From assembly GCF_013385425.1 (NCBI RefSeq), contig NZ_JACAQA010000009.1, positions 41,750-105,749 of the forward strand: a DNA stretch of 64,000 bases, in the 5' to 3' direction. Made by a program: the position numbers and the translations under genes. Positions 57,910 to 64,000 of this stretch are shown in pieces. The notes under the pieces were generated by a model, which saw nothing but the letters and a program-made list of their open reading frames with translations, did no database searches and had not been told where the DNA came from. Positions within the stretch are counted from its first letter, which is position 1; every line of letters begins with the position of its first letter. Origin of the DNA: Pseudomonas gingeri (GTDB lineage Bacteria > Pseudomonadota > Gammaproteobacteria > Pseudomonadales > Pseudomonadaceae).

Positions 57910-60102
57910 ATGTCCAACTCGACACCTCCTGATCAGGAGCCGGCAAGCTCCAAAGCCACAGCGAGTATGCGTCGTGTCAGCCTACGCAACCTTTACCTCG
58001 ACCCGAACAATTTCCGCATCATTCACGAGCCAGACCAGAAAGCGGTACCGGACGATCAAGTAAAGGATCGCACTGTGGCCCAACGCACAATGCGTTTGCT
58101 GACTGGCGATCGGAACCAGAACATCCAAGATTTGATCGAAAGCTTTAAAGCCAACGGTTACTTACCAGTTGATCAAATCCAAGTTCGGGAGTTGCCGAGC
58201 TCTGGCTATCTAGTAATCGAAGGCAATCGACGTATAGCCGCACTCAAGTTTCTGCAACTGGAGTATGAAACCAAAGGGATCGATCTAGGGGAACTAGATC
58301 CAGATTTTTTTAGCCAGGTTCCGGTTGTTCTGTACTCCGATGCCGATGAGGTCCACCATTTGACGCTGATGGCGCTCAAGCATATTAGCGGCAACAAAAA
58401 ATGGGGGGAGTGGAACCAGGCCAAGTTGCTAGAGACGTTGCATAGCACCCATGGACTAACAGAGGGAGAGATACGCAGCCGCATCGGTATTAGTACAGTC
58501 GAATTACGCCGTGGTCTACGCGCCCTATCGATGGTGGCTGAATACCAGGCCTCCGATTATGGGGATCAGTTTACTGAGGCTATGTTCCCCATTTTTCGTC
58601 ATGCAGTACGCAATGCTGCCTTGAAGGATTGGCTGCAATGGGATGACTTCAACCGGAAAAGTCACAATACAGCCAACCGAGACTTCTTCTTCTCACTACT
58701 GTCACGCGAACCTATGGATGAACCGGAAGAAGATGGTTCGATCGGTTACGGAGACAAATATTTGGACCCGGCGATCACCAAGCGCGACGACATCGATACG
58801 CTAGGCAAGGTTGTTTCGGATGAGCGTGCACTTGAGCATCTTAAGAAAACCCGCGATCTGAATGGTGCATACCGAAGCAGCGACTTGGTCTTTCGGGAGC
58901 GACAAGAATCCACTATCAACTCTGTTGTAGCTGACATTAAGTCCTTGAGTCAGTTAACTATACGCCCAGAGAACCTGCCCGAACTTGAAGGTATACGCGG
59001 TCGTTTACAAACCATTATCGATCGTGCAAGAACCATCGGCCTTAGTGGCGTCGAACAGAAAGCAGTATTCCGTGACCGGGTGGATACCCACTTCACTCAA
59101 ATTCATGTGAAATGCTATCGAAGTATGGCGGGCCTACACATGACCGGCCTCACACGAATTAATTTGATTGCGGGCATCAACAACTCCGGAAAGACATCTT
59201 TACTGGAAGCAATCTATCTATTAACAAGGCAAAATGATTTCGATGGACTTATAGAAATAATGCGCCGCCGCGGAAAGGTGGCTACGGATCAACTGGATCC
59301 TGAATGGATGCTCGAACAATTGGGTCAGACTCAACTATTTATCGAAGGGATATTCGACGATCTGGCAACGAATGTAGAAATTCAGCTTCGCCAGGAAGAA
59401 GATTCGACTCTTGACAGAACTCGTTATCTTGGATCTGTGGAGATTAATTCTGCCTTCGGCAGCAATCAACTTAACTCAATCAATCGGATCTATAAGGGGC
59501 AAGATCGAGAGACTCATGCTGACAGTCTTCGTATACTTTGCCCTATTGTATTTAGCAGCCCATTCTTTTTCAATGAGCCGCATCGCTATTCAGGTTTTTA
59601 TCACAAGAGTGTTCAGTCTAAGGCCCTGCCGGAAATATTCGAATTCTTGCGGATACATATGCTTCCGACGTTAGAAGATATTCGACTGACGGATGAGAGA
59701 CAGCGGTTTGTGGTGATTGATAGCAAATTCCCTGCTGGGGTGGATTTGTCCTCTTATGGCGAAGGTCTACAAAGAATGTTCCTACTTTCGTTACTGTTTG
59801 CTTCGGCGCAGCACGGAGTGGTTCTGATAGATGAGTTTGAAAACGCCTTGCATTACAGCTTGATAGGCCCGTTTTCGCGATTTATTCATCAGATGGCACT
59901 CAAATTCAATGTGCAAGTTTTCATCACCAGCCATAGCAAGGAGTGCATTGATGCATTCGTAATGGAGATAGCAACAAAAGATGATTTATCTTGTCATGCT
60001 GTTGTGAATACGGAAGATGGTATTCGGACTCGTGATTTCAGTGGTCCCCAATTCAAGCGCCTGCTGGATATCGGAGATGTAGACTTGCGAGGAGCGAATT
60101 GA
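57910..60102 (+). CDS. ParB-like domain fused to OLD/ABC-type ATPase
   Basis: 730 residues, ATG 8 nt after AAGGA. N-terminal ParB/Srx-like domain (about 22-130) with the GNRRIAALKF box (105-114), then a helical region with KKWGEWNQAKLL and an HTH-like LTEGEIRSRIGISTVELRRG (183-206) as in ParB. From about 395 an AAA_15/AAA_21 ATPase: Walker A GINNSGKTS (422-430), ABC-type signature SYGEGLQRM (615-623), Walker B VVLIDEFEN (637-645) and H-loop FITSHSKE (671-678). Such ATPases work with TOPRIM nucleases in OLD, Gabija and PARIS defence; the next gene supplies a TOPRIM-like protein. A ParB fusion to this ATPase is unusual. Role inferred. Confidence 0.75.
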   Translation: MSNSTPPDQEPASSKATASMRRVSLRNLYLDPNNFRIIHEPDQKAVPDDQVKDRTVAQRTMRLLTGDRNQNIQDLIESFKANGYLPVDQIQVRELPSSGYLVIEGNRRIAALKFLQLEYETKGIDLGELDPDFFSQVPVVLYSDADEVHHLTLMALKHISGNKKWGEWNQAKLLETLHSTHGLTEGEIRSRIGISTVELRRGLRALSMVAEYQASDYGDQFTEAMFPIFRHAVRNAALKDWLQWDDFNRKSHNTANRDFFFSLLSREPMDEPEEDGSIGYGDKYLDPAITKRDDIDTLGKVVSDERALEHLKKTRDLNGAYRSSDLVFRERQESTINSVVADIKSLSQLTIRPENLPELEGIRGRLQTIIDRARTIGLSGVEQKAVFRDRVDTHFTQIHVKCYRSMAGLHMTGLTRINLIAGINNSGKTSLLEAIYLLTRQNDFDGLIEIMRRRGKVATDQLDPEWMLEQLGQTQLFIEGIFDDLATNVEIQLRQEEDSTLDRTRYLGSVEINSAFGSNQLNSINRIYKGQDRETHADSLRILCPIVFSSPFFFNEPHRYSGFYHKSVQSKALPEIFEFLRIHMLPTLEDIRLTDERQRFVVIDSKFPAGVDLSSYGEGLQRMFLLSLLFASAQHGVVLIDEFENALHYSLIGPFSRFIHQMALKFNVQVFITSHSKECIDAFVMEIATKDDLSCHAVVNTEDGIRTRDFSGPQFKRLLDIGDVDLRGAN

Positions 60103-60989
60103 TGTCGAGCTTCTCGAACATTCACCTATTGTTCTGCGAAGGGCCCCATGACGCGGCATTCCTAGCTCTTTTATTGAGGCGGATTATTGGCTTTGAAAGA
60201 AAACAACTCAAAATTTCAGAGATCCCTTACCCATTCTCAAATATTTTTCGCCAGAGCATGCTCACTCGTTCTGCTGAGGATCTAAGGTTAGACCTCGCCA
60301 AGAAGTTCTTTCTTCCAGATTTCCTGCTGACAAAAGGCGAAACACTGGTGATGATTTTCAATTCTGGCGGGGCATCACGGCGAAGCGAATCAATCGGCCC
60401 ATTCCTTTCAGATGTATTTGAACTTTTGGCGGTCCAGTCAAGCTTTGGGGGACCTGATGCGAATGGTGCTAGCGCGAAGGTACGCTATGCCGTGTTCGCG
60501 GATGCTGACGCGATAGGCTCGAAACTAGCTCTTGATCAAATCCAAAAAGACTTGGCTATAATCGGCGATAAAGAATGGCTTAAAGTCGAATGGGCCCCGT
60601 TCGGCGAAACGCGTGCTGTTACACAGTCCACAACAAACGGCGAAGTCTCAGCTTATATATGGAGGCAGTGGTCACAAGATATAGGGACATTGGAAGATTT
60701 GACTCTTGAGTGCTTGTCGGAAAGTGAAACGATACTGAGAACGTTCGAATTTTTGGATCAGCGCTTTTCCTGGGTCGCTGCAAAGCAAGCAAAACCTGAT
60801 CAGGTTTGTGCCCTCGCTGCAAAGCGATTAAAGGCAGCGTTATGCGTCGAAGGGCAGCGCGAAAAGCCAGGCGGCAGCCTAAGTGTCATTTTGGATCAAA
60901 CAAATATGCTTACTTCAGAAAACCTGGCTAAATCCAAATCCGTTCAGGATTGCGTGCGTTTTTTGGATCAATGGGTGGCCCCTAATTAA
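60102..60989 (+). CDS. TOPRIM-like protein partner (DUF3226/DUF4435-like)
   Basis: 295 residues. Start and upstream stop share one base (TGATG), so the two genes are coupled. The N-terminus IHLLFCEGPHDAAFLALLL gives the TOPRIM Glu (13) with Asp17, and YAVFADADAIGSKLAL gives the DxD pair (134/136); together these form the metal site of OLD-type nucleases and AriB-like proteins. Rest of the protein is helical without other motifs. I infer a nuclease or effector activated by the ATPase; the exact family assignment needs a profile search. Confidence 0.7.
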   Translation: MSSFSNIHLLFCEGPHDAAFLALLLRRIIGFERKQLKISEIPYPFSNIFRQSMLTRSAEDLRLDLAKKFFLPDFLLTKGETLVMIFNSGGASRRSESIGPFLSDVFELLAVQSSFGGPDANGASAKVRYAVFADADAIGSKLALDQIQKDLAIIGDKEWLKVEWAPFGETRAVTQSTTNGEVSAYIWRQWSQDIGTLEDLTLECLSESETILRTFEFLDQRFSWVAAKQAKPDQVCALAAKRLKAALCVEGQREKPGGSLSVILDQTNMLTSENLAKSKSVQDCVRFLDQWVAPN

Positions 60990-61086
60990 ATTAATATGGG
61001 CGATAACTGAATTGCCTCTGGTTTCCTAGACGAATCTGTATGGCAGTTATTGGGTACGATTGTCGGTGCTGGTCTGGCCTAGCTGA

Positions 61087-61422
61087 GCTTCATACATAAG
61101 AAGGCCCGCATTACACGGGCTTTTTATTTTCGACTTAAATTCTGGCCTTCGGGAACAAAACCTTGGAGGACAAAAATTTGTTCTGTATCTCGGTCTCGGT
61201 CAGCAGCATGGGCTAAAAGCGGACATTGCATGTGCTACAGGCGATGCTTGGAGCTACCCGAACATTTGCCCGTTAATTACCTTTGGTTTACCGCTATCGC
61301 CAAGCACCAAGTTTCTCAACTCAGGCGGCTATCCAGGCTCCATCCATACAGCCAATTATCCTAGCACTGGTTTTGGTTCCGACTGATCCAAAGCTGATTA
61401 CGAACTCAAAGAACAAATTTAA
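61087..61422 (+). pseudogene. Remnant of an unidentified coding sequence
   Basis: One frame stays open from 61,087 to TGA 61,384 and continues after it to TAA at 61,422. There is no plausible start codon, and a terminator (61,101-61,130) lies inside. The translated part LGGQKFVLYLGLGQQHGLKA onward is Gly/Pro-rich and I do not recognise it. With the 61,000-61,086 stretch, which shows only a short hydrophobic run, this fills the gap between the TOPRIM gene and the nuclease-like gene. Confidence 0.3.
61101..61130 (+). terminator. Intrinsic terminator after the ParB-ATPase/TOPRIM operon
   Basis: GCCCG-CATTACA-CGGGC followed by TTTTTATTTT, 112 bp downstream of the TOPRIM gene stop. Confidence 0.75.
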
Positions 61423-62693
61423 GAGGGCAGTGGTGGATCTTCATTGACCACCGATCCTGGCGCCATGACCCGAAGTCTAGGAAACATACCGGTTTTATGC
61501 CCCCAGTTGAAAACCTTCATGAAAGCTTCAAGAAATGCTTCATCACCGGCCAGAAAGCGAGTGTACTGATGAAGTTCGCTATACGAAAGCGGAATTGTGG
61601 GAACTTGAGTTTGCTCATACAAACCTATCAAAATCGACGTGTACTCATCATAACTGTCATCAAACAATTCCTTCATGATCACCAGGCCGTATAAACCTTT
61701 GCCTTCGAGGTCCACCACTATTTCTTTATCATCGATAAAAAAAACGGCCGGCTTCCTACGCCTAAGATAGGTCGTAGCCCCCTTGACCTGGGCAGCTGCT
61801 TTTTTCAGTGCCTTGAGTGCAGTGGCCTTTTTTCTATCTATTGGAAGATTGATCGTTTTTTCCAAGTTAGGACTGTCTTTAGCCTGTATAACAAAAACGT
61901 TATCATTAGTAATCACCAGAATATCAGAGACTTCTTCTCTGTCGTAATACCGCTTTGGTGAAAAATAAATTTCCTCAGGTGCGAACGTTCGCTGCAACAA
62001 TGCGATTATCTCTTGTTCCTGATAGCTTCCCGGTTCATTGCGCTCTAGGGTGAAGTGGCTCACGGGAGGACTACCATGATACAAGTGGCTCTCATCGCGC
62101 ATGTCGGCAAATACAAAATTTTCGGGAAATAGCGGCTCAATGAATTCAACTTTTATTGCCTGCTCGTCCTCCCGTTCCCCAGACAGCTGAAACCATCTTC
62201 GAAGATCATTCAGTATCGCACTTTGGTTAAGTCCTTCCGCACTAGGAATCTCAGACTGCTCTAATAGACTCCGATGAATATTTGATGACTTGAACCGAGC
62301 CTTGTACCCGAGAGTTTCACGCCCAAGCTCGTCGAAAAAGTGTACATTCACTTCTTCTGACAAAAACACTTTACAGAATTCATACCCTAACAATTCTTTA
62401 GCAAGCGCTCCAGAAAGAACTAATGGGTGTTGTTGGTCATCGAAGAACGCCGCCATAAAACCCACTGATTTAACCCCATTAACATCGTACGGGATCAAAT
62501 GTATCGAAAAACTTTTTCGCACCTTTGCCGATAGGATAATTTCCTTGTTAGCCTTCACCACTAGCCTTGGCAATGAGTCACCCTTAAAAATTATCGGCAA
62601 CAGGCCTACCGGCAGCTCATGGATATACGACATTACAATTGGGTGGGTTATTGAAAGCACTACATTTCTCCTGACTCTTTGGAAACGAGCCAT
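61419..62693 (-). CDS. Nuclease-like protein with PD-(D/E)XK/NERD-type motif
   Basis: 424 residues from the ATG at 62,693 (MARFQRV); a second ATG at 62,633 (MSYIHELPVG) is possible and neither has a clear ribosome-binding site. Residues about 225-275 read EQEIIALLQRTF...EEVSDILVITNDNVFVIQAKDS, fitting the E...D...QxK pattern of PD-(D/E)XK and NERD nucleases (Glu226/228, Asp257, Gln270-Lys272). The N-terminal 200 residues are unfamiliar. Convergent with the ATPase-TOPRIM operon in the same transposon, it may be an independent defence gene. Function inferred. Confidence 0.6.
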   Translation of the reverse strand: MARFQRVRRNVVLSITHPIVMSYIHELPVGLLPIIFKGDSLPRLVVKANKEIILSAKVRKSFSIHLIPYDVNGVKSVGFMAAFFDDQQHPLVLSGALAKELLGYEFCKVFLSEEVNVHFFDELGRETLGYKARFKSSNIHRSLLEQSEIPSAEGLNQSAILNDLRRWFQLSGEREDEQAIKVEFIEPLFPENFVFADMRDESHLYHGSPPVSHFTLERNEPGSYQEQEIIALLQRTFAPEEIYFSPKRYYDREEVSDILVITNDNVFVIQAKDSPNLEKTINLPIDRKKATALKALKKAAAQVKGATTYLRRRKPAVFFIDDKEIVVDLEGKGLYGLVIMKELFDDSYDEYTSILIGLYEQTQVPTIPLSYSELHQYTRFLAGDEAFLEAFMKVFNWGHKTGMFPRLRVMAPGSVVNEDPPLPS

Positions 62694-62833
62694 CAATCTA
62701 GATTTTGGGACTTAAGGCCTAGAGTGTAGATACGCTAGGGCGACATGGGACTGGCCCCCCAAAAAAACCGATAGCAGCCTTTCGCCAACGCCCGCTTTGG
62801 GTTACTTCTGCCGGTCACGGCCTCCCAGTTTGA

Positions 62834-62903
62834 TGGTTAAATCCGTTGGAAATGATTGGTCATGCCGAATGCAAATGGGGGGGCAAGTCTCTGCAATTAC
62901 CCA
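62834..62903 (-). repeat. Three 23-bp-period repeats, right transposon end
   Basis: Read on the minus strand, units start with TGCCCC (62,885), TGACCA (62,862) and TAACCA (62,839), each 23 bp apart, with TTTGCATTCG between the first two, mirroring the left end. The inner gap 62,694-62,833 holds nothing else I recognise. Confidence 0.8.
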
Positions 62904-63334
62904 CCTAGCCTGGAAATGTTGCTTTTTGGCTTTGTTGCTTGGAGCCGTTGATTTTCCATCGTGAGTTCAAGGATTTTTGAGTCAGCCTCCACTAGCAGAG
63001 CCAAAGCATTATCTCGTTGGCTTTTGAGGGCCTCAATCTGCTCCCGTAGCGTCCTATTGCGATTGCGCTGGGCGTAAATTGATTGTGATGGAGAGCGGGG
63101 CTGCTGATCACCGTATTGGTCGATCCAATGCTGGATCTCCTCAATAAGAGTGGGAAACCTAGCTTTTTTCAAAGCCGATGGATCTAACCCCGCCTCCCTG
63201 GCCACATTGTTTTGAGTAACCCGCGCTCCTTTGGGTAATAGGTTCGGGTTACCCCGCTTGAGCCTGTCAAAAGCCTCACGGAACGCTGTCTCGGCACGCC
63301 CGCCGCGAGGTGAATCAGGAATTTTTGATGGCAT
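62897..63334 (-). CDS. gmtX: Small HTH/coiled-coil protein, GmtX-like
   Basis: 145 residues. HTH-like region (about 38-66, VTQNNVAREAGLDPSALKKARFPTLIEEI) followed by a coiled coil (about 88-132, NRTLREQIEALKSQRDNALAL). It overlaps the upstream recombinase gene by 20 nt. This size, fold and position match GmtX of the gamma-mobile-trio elements, and more loosely TnpC of Tn554. The last residue and stop codon come from the inserted transposon end; without the insertion the frame would read NISRLGKANG-stop, ending at 57,355. So the 3' end is altered by one event but the protein is nearly complete. Confidence 0.65.
   Translation of the reverse strand: MPSKIPDSPRGGRAETAFREAFDRLKRGNPNLLPKGARVTQNNVAREAGLDPSALKKARFPTLIEEIQHWIDQYGDQQPRSPSQSIYAQRNRNRTLREQIEALKSQRDNALALLVEADSKILELTMENQRLQATKPKSNISRLGG
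62904..62908 (+). repeat. Target-site duplication CCTAG, right copy
   Basis: CCTAG directly outside the CA terminus, identical to 57,371-57,375; it lies within the gmtX-like coding sequence. Confidence 0.75.
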
Positions 63335-64000
63335 CCAAGACGCTCTCTATAGCCTGCAGCTGATATTTGATCGATGTATGCAACGGAGATCCCTCGTCGG
63401 CGTCTCTCAAACGTTTTTGAAGGATGTCCCTCAGCTTTAGGATTTGTTGTTTTTTGCCCTTATCAATCAGTAGATCAAGGCATGCGGGTTTGCCATCGCC
63501 ACCTCCACATCTACCAACGTAGTCTATCCCCCCATAGGGGCAGGGCGTTGGGTTGGCGCATGCTCCTAGAAGAATTTCGCGGTAACCAATCGCGCCGCTT
63601 TTCGCAGCCTTAACAAGCTTGATGTGATCATTCACACTGACCAGATGTAATATTTGGTCTTTTCTCTTTTCACCATGGGGGCTTACGAAGGTAGATGTGT
63701 TGAGTGCAGAGAAGCTTCTAGCCACTGATTCATACATAGCGCGGATATACTCAGCCTGCGCTTCTTGATTCAAATTTGCATTGAGATGGTAATAACCGTT
63801 TCCATAATATCTAGTCATGGCACGACTCGCGTGCTTCAGTTGATACTGAACGGAGGGGTCGCTCACAATCCCAGAGGCGCTCATGTTAACCGCCCCCGTG
63901 CGCCGAAGCTGATGCCATGCAAGCGGCCAGGTTTTACCCACAGCATATTTTGCAGGGGATAATGTTGGAGTGATCAGAAGAGCCCCCATTAAATCACCTT
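63315..64000 (-). CDS. gmtZ: Tyrosine recombinase, C-terminal part (GmtZ-like), cut by window edge
   Basis: Open to the window edge; 228 codons visible, ending at 63,315. WPLAWHQLRRTGAVNMSASG supplies the HxxR catalytic box and QYQLKHASRAMTRYYGNGYY the H-x..-Tyr nucleophile region of phage-type integrases. After the catalytic domain comes a 150-residue tail with a Cys cluster (CANPTPCPYGGIDYVGRCGGGDGKPAC) possibly binding zinc. The overlap with a GmtX-like gene supports the gamma-mobile-trio integrase GmtZ; Tn554 TnpB-like is the alternative. A partner recombinase gene (gmtY/tnpA-like) is expected beyond 64,000. Confidence 0.65.
   Translation of the reverse strand, partial: GDLMGALLITPTLSPAKYAVGKTWPLAWHQLRRTGAVNMSASGIVSDPSVQYQLKHASRAMTRYYGNGYYHLNANLNQEAQAEYIRAMYESVARSFSALNTSTFVSPHGEKRKDQILHLVSVNDHIKLVKAAKSGAIGYREILLGACANPTPCPYGGIDYVGRCGGGDGKPACLDLLIDKGKKQQILKLRDILQKRLRDADEGSPLHTSIKYQLQAIESVLDAIKNS

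Larger units (their letters stand above)
57376..62903. mobile_element. Transposase-less transposon with IS21-like ends carrying a putative defence cargo
   Basis: A 5,528-bp unit beginning TG and ending CA. Left end TGCGAAATTGC...TTTGCATTCG and right end (read inward) TGGGTAATTGC...TTTGCATTCG are inverted copies. Over the 35 bp around TTTGCATTCG they match at 29 positions. Each end has three units at a 23-bp period, centred on TGACCA. A 5-bp CCTAG duplication flanks it. The multi-repeat ends and short duplication resemble the IS21 family, but no istA/istB-like gene lies between them. It interrupts the last codons of the gmtX-like gene. Confidence 0.75.
57204..64000. mobile_element. Genomic island inserted in comM, right part beyond the window
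   Basis: Runs from the comM junction (about 57,204-57,216) off the right edge. It carries the recombination genes at 62,897-64,000 and a nested 5.5-kb transposon. Base composition is visibly more AT-rich, and codons such as ATA, AGA and TTA, rare in the rest of the window, are common. The remaining half of comM and the other end are expected beyond 64,000. Confidence 0.75.

Noticed and set aside
57910..60989. Calling the ATPase-TOPRIM pair Gabija, PARIS or a class 2 OLD system
   Set aside because: Gabija and class 1 OLD have ATPase and TOPRIM in one chain. PARIS AriA lacks a ParB domain as far as I know. Naming would overstate the match without a profile search.
57376..62903. A complete autonomous IS21 element
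   Set aside because: No DDE transposase (IstA) or IstB ATPase lies between the ends; the single ATPase present is of the OLD/ABC type with a ParB domain.

Overview
The window is chromosomal DNA of a Pseudomonas, most likely of the P. fluorescens complex. The evidence is high G+C, a housekeeping order (spoT, rpoZ, gmk, yicC, rph, crc, pyrE, argB, algC, dut, coaBC, radC, rpmBG, kauB, dadRAX, pauR, cycB, xpt, rep, proE-like) that follows the known P. aeruginosa order around PA5295-PA5339, and several REP/REPIN repeats of the pseudomonad type. No tRNA, rRNA or CRISPR array was seen.

Layout. 1-8,600: a TonB-ExbD-ExbB iron-uptake energiser, an SDR epimerase, then rpoZ-spoT-ridA (stringent response) and gmk/yicC. 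8,900-17,800: rph, crc/pyrE (divergent), argB, a long membrane-anchored algC, dut and coaBC. 17,900-24,800: radC, an orphan peptide-binding protein, rpmB-rpmG behind a structured leader, an exported protein with an HExxH motif, and kauB. 24,900-34,900: transporter, phospholipase D-like lipoprotein, MocR regulator, the D-amino-acid locus dadR/dadA-ridA-dadX, pauR and cytochrome c5. 35,000-45,100: a CoA hydrolase/transferase and then an accessory chaperone-usher fimbrial cluster (major pilin, two chaperones, usher, two-domain adhesin, two minor pilins) with a divergent orphan LuxR-type response regulator. 45,100-55,700: xpt, rep, a GGDEF-EAL protein, MATE pump, LysR regulator, chemoreceptor and a DUF4432 protein. 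55,900-56,750: a frameshifted NYN-domain gene behind a promoter, a short leader and a terminator.

The right end is a nested mobile region. Only the last ~150 codons of comM remain (56,767-57,216). They are interrupted by an island that runs off the window. At its far side it carries the C-terminal part of a tyrosine recombinase overlapping a small HTH/coiled-coil protein, an arrangement resembling the gamma-mobile-trio (GmtZ-GmtX) or Tn554-type recombination modules. Inside the island, at the 3' end of the gmtX-like gene, sits a second insertion of 5,528 bp (57,376-62,903). It begins TG and ends CA, has inverted ends each made of three units at a 23-bp period, and is flanked by a CCTAG direct repeat. 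Removing it and one CCTAG restores a longer gmtX reading frame. It contains no transposase. Its cargo is an uncommon two-gene operon, a ParB-like domain fused to an OLD/ABC-type ATPase followed by a TOPRIM-like protein, plus a convergent nuclease-like gene. This is the best candidate here for an undescribed, probably anti-phage, system.

All functions come from reading the sequence and recalling families; no database search was run.
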